From Pontibacillus marinus BH030004 = DSM 16465 (GTDB taxonomy: Bacteria > Bacillota > Bacilli > Bacillales > BH030062), in the NCBI RefSeq assembly GCF_000425225.1, contig NZ_KE384333.1, positions 113,563-174,255 on the forward strand: DNA of 60,693 nucleotides. Direction: 5' to 3'. The position numbers were made by a program, and so were the translations under genes. Positions 36,530 through 45,952 of the stretch are shown piece by piece. Within the stretch, counting starts at the first letter, position 1. The number at the start of each line of letters is the position of its first letter. The notes under the pieces were generated by a model. The model saw only the letters and a list, made by a program, of their open reading frames with translations. It ran no database searches and had not been told where the DNA came from.

Positions 36530-36604
36530 TGGTGACCCGTACGGGATTCGAACCCGTGTTACCGCCGTGAAAGGGCGGTGTCTTAACCACTTGACCAACG
36601 GGCC
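36530..36604 (-). tRNA. tRNA-Glu (anticodon TTC)
   Basis: 75 bases on the minus strand including the encoded CCA. Acceptor GGCCCGT/ACGGGTC (one G-U), anticodon loop CTTTCAC, T-loop GTTCGAATC. First gene of the tRNA operon Glu-Asp-Phe. Confidence 0.95.
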
Positions 36605-36638
36605 ACTTGTTAAAACTCAATCAGTGACAGCGATATTA

Positions 36639-36667
36639 ATATTAGCATGATCCAATTTATTTTACAA
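36639..36667 (-). promoter_or_regulatory. weak candidate promoter of the tRNA operon
   Basis: On the minus strand TTGTAA (36662-36667) and TAATAT (36639-36644) with a 17-base spacer, 35 bases before tRNA-Glu. The hexamers are only 4 of 6 each; no better pair was seen. Confidence 0.35.
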
Positions 36668-36761
36668 TACATTTTTGTGATTTTTATCGAAAAAGGTAAA
36701 ACTTTTGGATATACTGACACTTATAACAGTAATGATCGATATTCTTCTATTGTAGTAATTC

Positions 36762-37370
36762 TTAAAGCATACTACCTATTTTACTTAACACATTTCTCAT
36801 ATAAGAAGTTTCATGTGGAACAAAATCTTGTAATCCAACCTCGGTATATATGGGCTTATTTAAGTAGTCCAAACCTTCAACTGAAATACTCTCCGTCACT
36901 CCTGACCAAAGACCAATGAAATCTTTTAAATCAGCTTTCACAATTCCAGAGACCTCATCTTCTTGTACATTAAAATCTTTGATATCTCCATTCCATATCA
37001 ACAAAAATACATTCGTTAACTCATAATCTTGTATGTCATCCGTTATAAGACAATCTTTAATGACTCCTAGAGATATTAGATCATTAAAGTCTACACTAAT
37101 TCCTAGCTCCTCTTCCACCTCTCTTACCCCCTCATTTACAGTTTCATCTTCAAGCAAATGACCTGCTGCTGTTATATCAAGTAAGTTCGGGAAGTCTTTT
37201 TTTGTCTCACTTCTTAACTGTAAATAGATATAATTTGTATCCCTTTCTCTACTAACTAACCAACAATGAAAGGTTTCATGCCATAAGCCTTGTTTATGTA
37301 CTTCATCTCGTGATTTTACACCTTGTTCCTGATACTTTTCATTAAACACTTTCAGCATCTCTTTTTGCAT
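36762..37370 (-). CDS. Nudix hydrolase
   Basis: A 202-residue protein. The Nudix box is GHLLEDETVNEGVREVEEEL followed by GI; the spacing between the first glutamate and REVEEELG is one residue shorter than canonical. This variant (GHLxxxE...REVEEELG) is common in isopentenyl-diphosphate-isomerase-like Nudix enzymes of firmicutes. An N-terminal HKQGLWHETFHCWLV is also seen in that group. Substrate unknown, probably a nucleoside diphosphate derivative. Solitary gene between the tRNA operon and purA. Confidence 0.8.
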   Translation of the reverse strand: MQKEMLKVFNEKYQEQGVKSRDEVHKQGLWHETFHCWLVSRERDTNYIYLQLRSETKKDFPNLLDITAAGHLLEDETVNEGVREVEEELGISVDFNDLISLGVIKDCLITDDIQDYELTNVFLLIWNGDIKDFNVQEDEVSGIVKADLKDFIGLWSGVTESISVEGLDYLNKPIYTEVGLQDFVPHETSYMRNVLSKIGSML

Positions 37371-37490
37371 TTAAAATCCCCTCCTGCTTCTTATTAAAGT
37401 TTTTTCACTATCTCTCAATGTTTTTAACAGATAGAATATCTCATAGCCGGCGCTGGACCTAGATCATTATGACCTACTTCTTTCCTTCTT

Positions 37491-37528
37491 AAAAAAAGCG
37501 TGTAAAACGAATGAATCGTCTTACACGC
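37491..37528 (-). terminator. terminator of purA
   Basis: On the minus strand GCGTGTAA pairs with TTACACGC, extended by an inner stem, then seven T. Confidence 0.85.
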
Positions 37529-37536
37529 CTAATTGT

Positions 37537-38823
37537 TTATTTATATACATCAATTAAAACATTCGTCTGTACACGATCAGGCCCTACTGAAAATACAGCA
37601 ATCGGTATGCCAGTTAATTCAGAAATGCGATTCACATAGTTCTGTGCATTATCAGGGAGGTCTTCAAAGCGACGAACTCCAGTGATATCTTCTTTCCATC
37701 CTGGCATTTCTTCATATACCGGTTCACACTCAGCTAATACATTTAAATTAGCTGGATACTCATCTAACACATTACCGTTGTACTGATAGCCTGTGCAGAT
37801 TTTTAACGTATCGATTCCTGTTAATACATCAATGGAATTTAGAGACAATGCTGTTATTCCGCTCACGCGACGTGCATGACGAACAACTACAGTATCAAAC
37901 CATCCAACACGTCTTGGACGGCCAGTAGTCGTTCCATATTCACGACCTACTTCTCGAATTTTATCTCCTGTTTCATCATGTAATTCAGTTGGAAAAGGTC
38001 CATCTCCTACACGCGTTGTATAGGCTTTCGATACGCCCACAACTTGTTTTATTTGTGTAGGTCCTACGCCAGCACCAACCGTTACACCACCAGCAGAAGG
38101 GTTAGAAGACGTAACAAATGGGTATGTTCCATGATCAATGTCTAACATAACCCCTTGTGCCCCTTCAAAAAGAACAGGCAGATCTTCATCAATTGCGTTA
38201 TTAAGAAGTTTAGATGTATCACATACATAAGCCGAGAATTGCTCTGCATATTCATAATATTCATCTAGAATATCATCTACCTTATATGGTTCTACTCCAT
38301 ATACGTGTTCTAAAACAGCATTCTTTTCTCTTACGTTCGTTTCTAACTTCTCACGGAATGTATTTTTATCCAATAAATCAGCAATTCGAATGCCGTTACG
38401 TCCTACTTTATCCATATATGCTGGGCCAATACCTTTTTTCGTGGTACCGATTTTATTCGTTCCCTTATGTTGTTCCTGCATTTCATCTAGTTTAATGTGA
38501 TACGGTAAAATAACGTGCGCACGGTTACTGATTCTAAGATTATCTGTTGAGATACCTCGGTCATGTAAATATTTAAGTTCTCTTACCAATGCCTTTGGGT
38601 TAATAACCATTCCATTCCCCATTACACAATCCTTATCTTTGTAAAAGATACCAGATGGGATCAAGTGAAGCTTGTATGTTTCTCCTTCAAATTGAATGGT
38701 GTGACCTGCATTGTCACCACCTTGGTAACGAGCTACGACCTTTGCTTGTTCAGATAAAAAGTCTGTGACCTTACCTTTACCTTCATCTCCCCATTGTGTA
38801 CCGACAACAACTACTGAAGACAT
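37537..38823 (-). CDS. purA: adenylosuccinate synthase
   Basis: A 428-residue enzyme that joins IMP and aspartate using GTP, the first step to AMP. Visible: [20 protein letters not shown] (P-loop with catalytic aspartate), [31 protein letters not shown], and [10 protein letters not shown]. The start is ATG 38823, 10 bases after GGAGGTG; the open frame is 15 codons longer upstream without support. Monocistronic with its own promoter and a probable PurR box pair. Length matches the Bacillus enzyme. Confidence 0.97.
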   Translation of the reverse strand: MSSVVVVGTQWGDEGKGKVTDFLSEQAKVVARYQGGDNAGHTIQFEGETYKLHLIPSGIFYKDKDCVMGNGMVINPKALVRELKYLHDRGISTDNLRISNRAHVILPYHIKLDEMQEQHKGTNKIGTTKKGIGPAYMDKVGRNGIRIADLLDKNTFREKLETNVREKNAVLEHVYGVEPYKVDDILDEYYEYAEQFSAYVCDTSKLLNNAIDEDLPVLFEGAQGVMLDIDHGTYPFVTSSNPSAGGVTVGAGVGPTQIKQVVGVSKAYTTRVGDGPFPTELHDETGDKIREVGREYGTTTGRPRRVGWFDTVVVRHARRVSGITALSLNSIDVLTGIDTLKICTGYQYNGNVLDEYPANLNVLAECEPVYEEMPGWKEDITGVRRFEDLPDNAQNYVNRISELTGIPIAVFSVGPDRVQTNVLIDVYK

Positions 38824-38875
38824 ATATAAATGGCACCTCCGCCTATATAATTTCCGTTTTATTGACAACGTATGT

Positions 38876-38904
38876 AGCGTATCAATTCATATTGCAAAAG
38901 TCAA
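38876..38904 (-). promoter_or_regulatory. candidate promoter of purA
   Basis: On the minus strand TTGACT (38899-38904) and TACGCT (38876-38881) with a 17-base spacer. The -35 is good, the -10 is weak. Confidence 0.5.
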
Positions 38905-38908
38905 TCCA

Positions 38909-38951
38909 AAATACGAACGATAATAATGCATTATTTATTTTTGTTCGTTAA
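38909..38951. promoter_or_regulatory. probable PurR operator (two inverted PurBoxes)
   Basis: CGAAC at 38914-38918 inside AAATACGAACGAT and GTTCG at 38943-38947 inside TTTGTTCGTTAAA resemble the PurBox AWWWCCGAACWWT and its reverse. They face each other 24 bases apart between the cores, close to the spacing known for Bacillus PurR operators, and lie just upstream of the purA -35 box. Confidence 0.5.
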
Positions 38952-39009
38952 AAGGTTATGGGAGTTATTCAGTATTATGGCAGTTATCTGGAATAAGCTG
39001 GTGCGGGGT

Positions 39010-39179
39010 GGTTCCGTTATGATAATGCAGTGCGGCGGGCTGTGGAACGGGTTGCTTTCCCCGGAAGACCGATCGAGCTTCCTCGTCACTTCGTTCCTGC
39101 GGGATCTCGCTCGCCCTTTCTACCGGAGGAGTCAACCCGTTCCACACCCCACCTTAGCAGAATGGTGATGAACGGAACC
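39010..39179 (+). repeat. GC-rich dispersed element, copy A
   Basis: 170 bases bounded by GGTTCCGTTA and AACGGAACC as terminal inverted repeats, with an inner inverted pair (GGGCTGTGGAACGGGTTG / CAACCCGTTCCACACCCC). A core with GGAAGACCG and GAGCTTCCTCG is shared with copies B and C. Much higher in GC than the surrounding sequence. No ORF. Confidence 0.85.
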
Positions 39180-39321
39180 GCAGCGATCGTATAGTTTTCT
39201 CCATTGGATTATGTATTTAAATCATTGTATGCACCAAAGTGATCTAAACCCTTATATGCAGAGGGTTTTAGTATCTAAACTACATATTCCTTAAGCAAAG
39301 AATTAGATGATCACAGCCAAG

Positions 39322-39490
39322 GGTCCGTTAATCTCCATATCAGCAAAGGGGTGAGGGAAACGGCAAACTCCCGCGGTAGAAAGGGCGGACGAGATCCCGC
39401 AGAGAGCTTGCGAACGAGGAAGCTCGGCCGGTCTTCCGCAGGAGTATTGCCGTTTCACCGATCCCCTTACTCTCACAAAAGCAACGGACC
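39322..39490 (-). repeat. GC-rich dispersed element, copy B
   Basis: 169 bases in opposite orientation to copy A, ends GGTCCGTT and AACGGACC. On the minus strand it reads GGAAGACCGGCCGAGCTTCC, then GCTCTCTGCGGGATCTCG and CCCTTTCTACCG, nearly as in A and C. Outer flanks differ more (GTGAAACGGC / GCCGTTTCCC as inner arms). With copy A it forms a 480-base inverted arrangement. Confidence 0.85.
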
Positions 39491-39571
39491 TCCACCACAC
39501 TTTATCTCGAATCCAAGCCTTCAACAATAGGGGGCTTTACTGAAATAACACCATAATAAGATTTAACACAT

Positions 39572-39604
39572 AAAAAAGCCCAGTGATTTCATTTCACTGG
39601 GCTT
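39572..39604 (-). terminator. terminator of the gdpP-rplI-dnaB unit
   Basis: On the minus strand AAGCCCAGTGAAAT and the complementary ATCACTGGGCTT form a near-perfect stem followed by TTTTTT. Confidence 0.9.
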
Positions 39605-39606
39605 GA

Positions 39607-40968
39607 TTACGCAGGTGGAATATCACTCTGGTCATAGCGATGATCCAAGTCTACGAATTTGTTGTATTCTTTTACGAAGGCTAGTTCAACTGTCCCAACT
39701 GGACCGTTACGTTGCTTTGCCAGAATGATCTCAATGATGTTTTGTTTTTCTGATTCTTGATCATAGTAATCATCACGATATAGGAATCCTACAATATCGG
39801 CATCCTGCTCAATACTTCCTGATTCACGGATATCGGACATCATTGGACGCTTATCCTGACGTCCTTCAACGCCACGAGAAAGCTGAGATAGTGCAATTAA
39901 TGGAACATTTAGCTCACGAGCTAGTCCTTTCAAAGCACGAGATATTTCTGATACCTCTTGTTGACGGTTTTCTTTAGAATTACCATTACCTTGGATTAAC
40001 TGGAGGTAGTCAATTAGGATCATTCCCAGACCATGCTCTTGTTTAAGTCGGCGACACTTAGACCGAATCTCATTAACCTTAATACCCGGTGTATCATCGA
40101 TAAATACTCCTGCGTTTGAAAGGCTACCCATGGCCATTGTGAGTTTACCCCAGTCTTCCTCTTCAAGGCTTCCTGTACGGAGTTTCTGAGCGTTGATATT
40201 TCCTTCTGCACATAGCATACGCATAACAAGCTGATCTGCTCCCATCTCAAGAGAGAAAATCGCAACATTTTCTTGTGCAGTAACCGCTACGTTTTGCGCG
40301 ATATTTAAGGCAAAAGCTGTCTTACCTACTGAAGGACGAGCAGCTACAATAATGAGGTCGTTCTTTTGGAATCCTGAAGTGATTTGATCTAAGTCACGGA
40401 AACCAGTAGGAACGCCTGTCACCTCTTCATCATTATTATGAAGTTGCTCGATATTATCATACACATCAATTAAGACATCTTTTATATTTTTAAAACGCCC
40501 GGAGTCCTTACTTTGGGCTACTTCTAAAATACTTTTCTCTGCTTCATTTAATACGCTCTCAACTTCACCTTCATCAGAATATCCACTTGTTACAATGTTT
40601 GTAGCTGTTTTTATAAGTCTGCGTAAAATGGACTTTTCTTCTACAATTTTTGTGTAGTATTCAATATTAGCAGCTGTTGGTACAGAGTTTGCTAGATCAC
40701 TAAGGTAGGATACCCCACCTACTTCATCTAGTACGCTCTGATTAGAGAGTGCAGTCGTTACGGTAACAAGGTCAATTGGCTCTCCTTTTTCAGAAAGGTT
40801 CGTCATAACCTCATATATACGTTGGTGACTAGCACGATAAAAATCCTCTGGTAAAAGAACTTCTGAAGCTGTTGCTATGGCCTGAGGTTCTAAGAAAATG
40901 GCCCCCAACACAGCTTGTTCAGCTTCAATATTATGGGGCGGTGTACGGTCATTCATTACATCGTTCAA
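39607..40968 (-). CDS. dnaB: replicative DNA helicase (DnaB; DnaC in Bacillus subtilis)
   Basis: A 453-residue hexameric helicase. The N-terminal domain begins DRTPPHNIEAEQAVLGAIFL, the ATPase has the Walker A loop VAARPSVGKTAFALNIA, Walker B LIDYLQLIQG, and SQLSRGVEGR with the arginine finger region. Unwinds DNA at the fork and recruits primase. Starts at TTG 40968, 8 bases after GGGGGG; the Bacillus subtilis protein aligns from its first residue with this start, so TTG is the better choice than ATG 40956. Follows rplI by 40 bases. Confidence 0.97.
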   Translation of the reverse strand: MNDVMNDRTPPHNIEAEQAVLGAIFLEPQAIATASEVLLPEDFYRASHQRIYEVMTNLSEKGEPIDLVTVTTALSNQSVLDEVGGVSYLSDLANSVPTAANIEYYTKIVEEKSILRRLIKTATNIVTSGYSDEGEVESVLNEAEKSILEVAQSKDSGRFKNIKDVLIDVYDNIEQLHNNDEEVTGVPTGFRDLDQITSGFQKNDLIIVAARPSVGKTAFALNIAQNVAVTAQENVAIFSLEMGADQLVMRMLCAEGNINAQKLRTGSLEEEDWGKLTMAMGSLSNAGVFIDDTPGIKVNEIRSKCRRLKQEHGLGMILIDYLQLIQGNGNSKENRQQEVSEISRALKGLARELNVPLIALSQLSRGVEGRQDKRPMMSDIRESGSIEQDADIVGFLYRDDYYDQESEKQNIIEIILAKQRNGPVGTVELAFVKEYNKFVDLDHRYDQSDIPPA

Positions 40969-41008
40969 GCTGTATTCCCCCCTTCAGCTTTTAAGAGGAT
41001 GAATTCCT

Positions 41009-41455
41009 TTATTTTTCTGATACGTGTACTTTAATTGTACCCATTACTTCATTATGCAATTTAACAGGCACATTCGTGTATCCTAGAGTACGAATCGGTG
41101 AATCCATCTCAATTTTTCTTTTATCAATTTTGATATTGTGATTTTTCTTTAATTCTTCAGAGATATGCTTACTCGTTATAGACCCGAAAAGACTTCCCTT
41201 ATCTCCAGATTTCGCTTGTAGCTCTACCGTAAGATTTTCTAGAGTTTCTTTAAGGCGTTTTGCTTCATCGATTTCTGCTTGTGCTTCTTTTTGTTTCTTG
41301 TTTTCTTGCGCCTCATGTTCTTTTAGGTTCGCTTTAGTAGCTTCAACAGCAAGATTATGCTTTAAAAGGTAGTTACGCGCATAACCATCTGAGACGTTTT
41401 TTACTTCTCCTTTTTTCCCTTTACCTTTTACATCTTGTTTGAAAATTACTTTCAT
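41009..41455 (-). CDS. rplI: 50S ribosomal protein bL9
   Basis: A 148-residue protein. The N-terminal rRNA-binding domain [20 protein letters not shown] and [17 protein letters not shown], then the long connecting helix rich in K, E and A, and the C-terminal domain [18 protein letters not shown]. Overlaps gdpP by 4 bases (ATGA), so translation is coupled. Confidence 0.97.
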   Translation of the reverse strand: MKVIFKQDVKGKGKKGEVKNVSDGYARNYLLKHNLAVEATKANLKEHEAQENKKQKEAQAEIDEAKRLKETLENLTVELQAKSGDKGSLFGSITSKHISEELKKNHNIKIDKRKIEMDSPIRTLGYTNVPVKLHNEVMGTIKVHVSEK

Positions 41456-43425
41456 GATTCACTACCCCCTTCAAAATACTCATCGATAATCTCTTTAAGT
41501 TGATCTGCAGCATCTTCAATTGAAGAATCATCTAGTTGGGTTGCTGCATTGGTTAAGTGTCCTCCACCATCCATACTTTCCATAATGATTTGGACGTTGA
41601 CATCTCCAAGAGAGCGAGCACTTATTCCAATTCGCCCATCTGAACGTTCTGAGATAACAAATGAAGCGACAATCCCACTCATTGTAAGGAGTGTATCTGC
41701 TGCTTGTGCTATAAGAACAGGTCCATAGGTTTCACCTGACTCTGCTTTTGAAATCGCAATCCCATCACGATAGATTTCAGCATTTTCAATAAGCTGACTT
41801 CGTCGAACATAAACGTCTAAGTCTTCTTTCATAAACTTCTGCACAAGTACTGTGTCTGCTCCTTTTGCCCTTAAATAACTTGCAGCGTCAAAAGTTCTCG
41901 AACCAGTACGCAAAGTAAAGCTTTTTGTATCTACGATTATACCAGCTAATAAAGCAGTAGATTCAAGCATATTTAGTTTTAATTTCTTTGGTTGATATTC
42001 TAACATCTCTGTCACGAGTTCAGCTGTAGAAGATGCATAAGGCTCCATATAAACGAGTGTAGGATCTTTAATGAACTCTTCTGCACGGCGGTGGTGGTCA
42101 ATCACCACGACGTGCTCTGTTCGATTTAGAAGCTTTTCCTCAATTACAAGAGAAGGCTTGTGCGTATCCACAACAACAAGAAGTGTATTCTTATTAACAA
42201 CCTCATGAGCCTCGTCTGGTGTAATAAACCAGGACCATAGTTGTTCATTCTCCTGAACCTCATCCATTAATCGGTGTACGCCTGTATTCATGTCATCAGG
42301 ATCGTACACAATAAAGCCATCTTTATCATTGGCCTGTGCGACCTTTAAAATGCCTATACAAGCACCTATAGAGTCCATGTCTGGATTTTTGTGTCCCATA
42401 ACGATGACTTTATCAGCATCTTGTACAAGCTCTTTTAATGCATGTGAGATAACGCGGGCACGTACACGTGTACGTTTTTCCATAGGATTAGTTTTACCAC
42501 CATAGAAACGTACTTTCCCGTTCTCATCCTTAACAACGACTTGGTCTCCACCCCTTCCAAGAGCCAAATCCAAACTGGATTGAGCAATTTCTCCAAGCTC
42601 AGGAAGTGAGGCTTCTCCTACCCCAATTCCAAAACTCAGGGTTAGTGGTACGTTTTTATCGGATATGAGTTCACGAACCTCATCTAAAATTTCGAACTTT
42701 GTTTTTTCAAGTTTTGATAAGATCCCTTTGTTCATAACAGCAAAAAATCGATCTTGAGATGAACGTTTTAAATAGATGCCATTCTCTTGAGACCACTGAT
42801 TTAAAATAGAGGTCACTTGCGAGTTAATATGGCTCTTAGCCGTATCGTCCATTGCTTGGGTAATCTCTTCATAGTTATCTAAAAAGATGATCGCAATCAC
42901 GGTACGGTCGTGTTCATAGATATTCTGAAGTTCTGTTTGCTTCGTACGATCAAAAAGATAAAGCAATCGTTCATCTTTCTTCACTAGTGTCTGAAGCTCA
43001 TACTCCCCAACTGACACCCATACCTCTTCCTTATCTTCTTTAATGTTTGGAATCAGTTGACCAGAAATTTCATTCAATGATTCTCCTACTAAAGTATCTT
43101 GGGGAAAGAATTTGTTCATATAAGGGTTTGCCCATTCAATATTGTAATCTTCACTAAATAGAACAATCCCAATTGGCATTTCCATTAACGCTTCCTCACC
43201 CACTTTTTTTACTCGGTAAGAAAGTGTTGAAATGTACTCCTCCGTTTCATTTATTAAGTGTTTTTCTGTTCGCACACTATAATAAATGGAGGCAATCAAA
43301 AAAGAGGCCATCACAAATCCTAACTTCCACTCATAATAGAAGATAAGAAACAAAAGTAATACAGATAGTGTATATATGACCCATAAGTGACTGCTCAATG
43401 TTGGTTTTTTAAAGAAATTCGGCAT
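41452..43425 (-). CDS. gdpP: cyclic-di-AMP phosphodiesterase GdpP
   Basis: A 657-residue membrane protein: two N-terminal helices, a PAS-like domain (about 85-150), a degenerate GGDEF domain with weak ATPase function, and the DHH-DHHA1 phosphodiesterase with [37 protein letters not shown] and a C-terminal [12 protein letters not shown]. Cleaves c-di-AMP to pApA and so tunes potassium and wall homeostasis. The ATG at 43425 is chosen (AGGAG 9 bases upstream; family proteins start MPxF); an ATG three codons earlier sits on the ribosome site. Between yybS and rplI as in Bacillus. Confidence 0.95.
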   Translation of the reverse strand: MPNFFKKPTLSSHLWVIYTLSVLLLFLIFYYEWKLGFVMASFLIASIYYSVRTEKHLINETEEYISTLSYRVKKVGEEALMEMPIGIVLFSEDYNIEWANPYMNKFFPQDTLVGESLNEISGQLIPNIKEDKEEVWVSVGEYELQTLVKKDERLLYLFDRTKQTELQNIYEHDRTVIAIIFLDNYEEITQAMDDTAKSHINSQVTSILNQWSQENGIYLKRSSQDRFFAVMNKGILSKLEKTKFEILDEVRELISDKNVPLTLSFGIGVGEASLPELGEIAQSSLDLALGRGGDQVVVKDENGKVRFYGGKTNPMEKRTRVRARVISHALKELVQDADKVIVMGHKNPDMDSIGACIGILKVAQANDKDGFIVYDPDDMNTGVHRLMDEVQENEQLWSWFITPDEAHEVVNKNTLLVVVDTHKPSLVIEEKLLNRTEHVVVIDHHRRAEEFIKDPTLVYMEPYASSTAELVTEMLEYQPKKLKLNMLESTALLAGIIVDTKSFTLRTGSRTFDAASYLRAKGADTVLVQKFMKEDLDVYVRRSQLIENAEIYRDGIAISKAESGETYGPVLIAQAADTLLTMSGIVASFVISERSDGRIGISARSLGDVNVQIIMESMDGGGHLTNAATQLDDSSIEDAADQLKEIIDEYFEGGSES

Positions 43426-43456
43426 AACCGTCATCTCCTACATCACGAATCCTAAT

Positions 43457-44398
43457 TTACTTCTTATTTGCTAAACGTTCTCGTAAAGAAAAACCTAAGT
43501 CAATTATACCTAAGATTCGTACAGGATAAAGCAACAAGAATGAAAATAATAAAGAGATCACTACACCAATGATTGGCATCTTTTTAGATAACCCCTTAAT
43601 ATCGGCATAAGCGAACATAAACGAAAAGCCTTGTATGGTAAAGAGTGCTCCAGTAAGGACGTAGACATTCTGAGCAGCATCTCCCCATATACTTCCGTTT
43701 TCAAATTCAATAAATGTCACAAGTAGAGCAATAAAATAATACCAAATAATTACCCTTGGAAACGAAAGCTTTTTTACTGGCGGAAAGTAATGATGTTCAC
43801 GAAACTGTTTATTCAATATTTTAAACCCTATCCAAAGAGTTATAAAGGCAAAAGATATAGCCAAAATCCCCATAATGCTTGGAAGCATTGACGGAATGTT
43901 CCCGAACTGGCTTTCAAGAGCTTTTAGTTGTTCTTGTGAGACATCTCCGCTGACTGATTCAATAAGTTCAACCGAATTGGCAATCGATTGATCTATCGTT
44001 TTACGAATCTCTTCGATCCAATTGATATTGAATAACCAAAGAGATATTAGGTATGTGAGTAATAAACCAACTACATACCCAACTGTACCTTGTGCCCATG
44101 CTTCATAAGGACTCTTATCCTGATGTAAGGCACTACCTAACGCAATTCCGCCAAAACCAGCTACAATCGTAAATGGTAATGTAACGATGTGTACTGCTAA
44201 AGCTGTGATAAATAAGACTACACTAATTAAAACCAGGGATGCTTTCCAGCCATTTCGTCTTGAAAAAATCAAAAATGGAATTGGCAAAAGAAACATCGTA
44301 ATTAGACCAATAGCTGGTATAAATAGACTGATTAGTAACAATGCCAAATAGATACTTGCATAGATTAAGCCTTCTCGAATGAAACTAGAACCTTTCAT
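43457..44398 (-). CDS. yybS: YybS-family membrane protein (DUF2232)
   Basis: A 313-residue polytopic protein with about eight hydrophobic stretches, for example IYASIYLALLLISLFIPAIG and VVISLLFSFLLLYPVRILGI. DUF2232 proteins resemble the substrate-binding components of energy-coupling transporters, but no substrate is known. A periplasmic-like loop with acidic residues lies around 130-165. It precedes gdpP by 31 bases in the same operon. Confidence 0.88.
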   Translation of the reverse strand: MKGSSFIREGLIYASIYLALLLISLFIPAIGLITMFLLPIPFLIFSRRNGWKASLVLISVVLFITALAVHIVTLPFTIVAGFGGIALGSALHQDKSPYEAWAQGTVGYVVGLLLTYLISLWLFNINWIEEIRKTIDQSIANSVELIESVSGDVSQEQLKALESQFGNIPSMLPSIMGILAISFAFITLWIGFKILNKQFREHHYFPPVKKLSFPRVIIWYYFIALLVTFIEFENGSIWGDAAQNVYVLTGALFTIQGFSFMFAYADIKGLSKKMPIIGVVISLLFSFLLLYPVRILGIIDLGFSLRERLANKK

Positions 44399-44671
44399 AT
44401 AACAATGCGCTCCTCTTTAAGCAAACATTAGAAAATACACCCTTTCAAATCTTTCTCAAAAGAAGATATAAGAGTATATTTTCTAAAGTTAAGTTCATAA
44501 CCATAATAATAACATTACCAAACGATCTTTTCTCTTTTCAAATAATCTTAAGCCTTCTTTCCCATTTTACCCCAAATCAGTAGAAAACAGAATAAAATGA
44601 AAGACTTTGAACCATTAGTCTTTCTAGAAAAGTGAAAGTATCCGTTTAACCAGTCAACATCAACATGTAAA

Positions 44672-44697
44672 AACAAAAACTCGCCAAAAGGCGAGCT
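44672..44697 (-). terminator. second terminator after rpsR
   Basis: CTCGCC AAAA GGCGAG stem-loop; on the minus strand followed by TTTTTGTTTTT. Confidence 0.75.
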
Positions 44698-44740
44698 TTA
44701 TACAAGTGGTATTTACTTCCTAAATAGATGTTCTTTAGAG

Positions 44741-44768
44741 AAAAAAGCACAGCGCAATGCTGTGCTTT
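44741..44768 (-). terminator. terminator of rpsF-ssb-rpsR
   Basis: AAAGCACAGC and GCTGTGCTTT with a 5-base loop, then TTTTTT on the minus strand. Confidence 0.9.
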
Positions 44769-44788
44769 AATTCTCACGACAAAAGATA

Positions 44789-45016
44789 TTAGTCGTTCAC
44801 GTATGGCAATAATGCCATCTGACGTGCACGCTTAATCGCTTTTGTAAGTTTACGTTGGTATTTTGCAGATGTTCCAGTTACACGGCGAGGAAGAATCTTT
44901 CCACGCTCAGATACGAAACGCTTAAGAAGATCTACATCTTTATAATCGATGTGCGTAATTCCGTTCGCTGTGAAGAAACACACCTTTTTACGTTTTGCGC
45001 GACCACGACGAGCCAT
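44789..45016 (-). CDS. rpsR: 30S ribosomal protein bS18
   Basis: A 75-residue basic protein. Family signature: [20 protein letters not shown] then [20 protein letters not shown]. It forms a heterodimer with bS6, encoded two genes upstream. One N-terminal cysteine remains in [10 protein letters not shown]. Follows ssb by 25 bases. Confidence 0.97.
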   Translation of the reverse strand: MARRGRAKRKKVCFFTANGITHIDYKDVDLLKRFVSERGKILPRRVTGTSAKYQRKLTKAIKRARQMALLPYVND

Positions 45017-45041
45017 AGGTGATAACCTCCTTTAGATTAAT

Positions 45042-45521
45042 TTAGAATGGTAAATCATCGTCAGATATATCAATTGGATCTCCATTATTCGAGAATGGAT
45101 CCTCTTGGTTTTGGTTCGATTGTTGATTTTGATTGTTATTTCCATATTGGTTCTGATTATTATTCTGGAATCCTTGAGAACCTGCGCCACCTGATCCAGA
45201 GCCTTTTGATTCTAAGAATTGTACACTATCTGCTACAACCTCAGTCACAAATACTCTCTTACCTTCTGAGTTGTCAAAACTGCGGCTTTGCAATCTTCCA
45301 TCAACACCAACCTGGCTACCTTTTTTCATAAAGTTCGCAAGGTTTTCTGCAGCACGACGCCATACAACACAATTAATGAAGTCTGCGTCTTTTCCTCCCT
45401 GTTGACTGTTAAAAGGTCGGTTTACTGCAATTGTAAAGTTCGCAACGGCTACTCCGTTGGGTGTATAGCGCAAATCAGGATCCTTCGTTAATCTGCCGAC
45501 AAGCACGACACGATTTAACAC
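45042..45521 (-). CDS. ssb: single-stranded DNA-binding protein
   Basis: A 159-residue OB-fold protein, [20 protein letters not shown] at the start and [20 protein letters not shown] in the core. The C-terminal tail is low-complexity (N, Q, G rich) and ends in the conserved acidic tip DISDDDLPF that recruits replication and repair partners. Located between rpsF and rpsR as in Bacillus. Confidence 0.97.
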   Translation of the reverse strand: MLNRVVLVGRLTKDPDLRYTPNGVAVANFTIAVNRPFNSQQGGKDADFINCVVWRRAAENLANFMKKGSQVGVDGRLQSRSFDNSEGKRVFVTEVVADSVQFLESKGSGSGGAGSQGFQNNNQNQYGNNNQNQQSNQNQEDPFSNNGDPIDISDDDLPF

Positions 45522-45532
45522 AGAACCACTCC

Positions 45533-45823
45533 TTATTGATCGTCTTCGCGTACAGCGATATGACGAATAATATCGTCAGAATACTTCGCTAGGCGGTCGA
45601 ATTCATTAATCGCATCACGTTCACCGTTGAATTTAAGGACTACGTAATAACCATCACGGAAGTCGTTAATTTCATAAGCAAGGCGACGCTTACCGATTTC
45701 TTTTGTTTCATTAATCTCCGCACCCTGTTCAGTTAGAACGTTATTGAAACGCTCAATTACTGATTTTTGAGATTCCTCATCAATGTTTGGGCGGATGATG
45801 TACATGATTTCATAATTTCTCAT
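45533..45823 (-). CDS. rpsF: 30S ribosomal protein bS6
   Basis: A 96-residue ferredoxin-like protein: [40 protein letters not shown] and [12 protein letters not shown]. Pairs with bS18. First gene of the rpsF-ssb-rpsR operon, with AAAAGGAGG before the ATG and an S6:S18-type leader structure just upstream for feedback control. Confidence 0.97.
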   Translation of the reverse strand: MRNYEIMYIIRPNIDEESQKSVIERFNNVLTEQGAEINETKEIGKRRLAYEINDFRDGYYVVLKFNGERDAINEFDRLAKYSDDIIRHIAVREDDQ

Positions 45824-45842
45824 CCGTCTTCACCTCCTTTTG

Positions 45843-45877
45843 GACTTACGGCTCCTCTTGGGAGCAAGGAGTAAATC
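45843..45877 (-). promoter_or_regulatory. S6:S18-binding leader structure of rpsF
   Basis: On the minus strand GATTTAC pairs with GTAAGTC (one G-U) and encloses a bulge and an inner helix GCTCC-CAAGA-GGAGC. The 3' side contains the CCG trinucleotide next to the inner helix, the key feature of the rpsF leader bound by the bS6:bS18 dimer. It lies 20 bases before the rpsF start. Structure was paired by eye. Confidence 0.6.
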
Positions 45878-45952
45878 ATTTCGATTACTCACACAATGTA
45901 GTATTATAACAAACTTGTCTTCAAAGCACAATAGCTTATCCTGATTTGCGAA

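Larger units (their letters stand above)
38824..39606. other. 783-bp gene-free spacer with PurR region and two GC-rich elements
   Basis: Contains the purA leader and promoter, a PurBox-like pair (38909-38951), two inverted copies of a GC-rich element (39010-39179, 39322-39490), and the dnaB terminator (39572-39604). Frames that appear open inside the GC-rich copies have no ribosome sites and are not genes. Confidence 0.7.
44399..44788. other. gene-free spacer with two terminators
   Basis: 390 bases between rpsR and yybS. It contains two hairpins for the ribosomal operon (44741-44768 and 44672-44697) and an AT-rich stretch that should carry the yybS promoter. No ORF supported. Confidence 0.7.

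Noticed and set aside
36807-36822. Degenerate parS (TGTTCCACATGAAACT on the minus strand)
   Set aside because: Two mismatches, one in the central CACGTG core needed by Spo0J, and it lies in the Nudix coding sequence.
38926-39527. Open frames inside the GC-rich elements
   Set aside because: They follow from high GC; no ribosome sites, no conserved peptide between copies.
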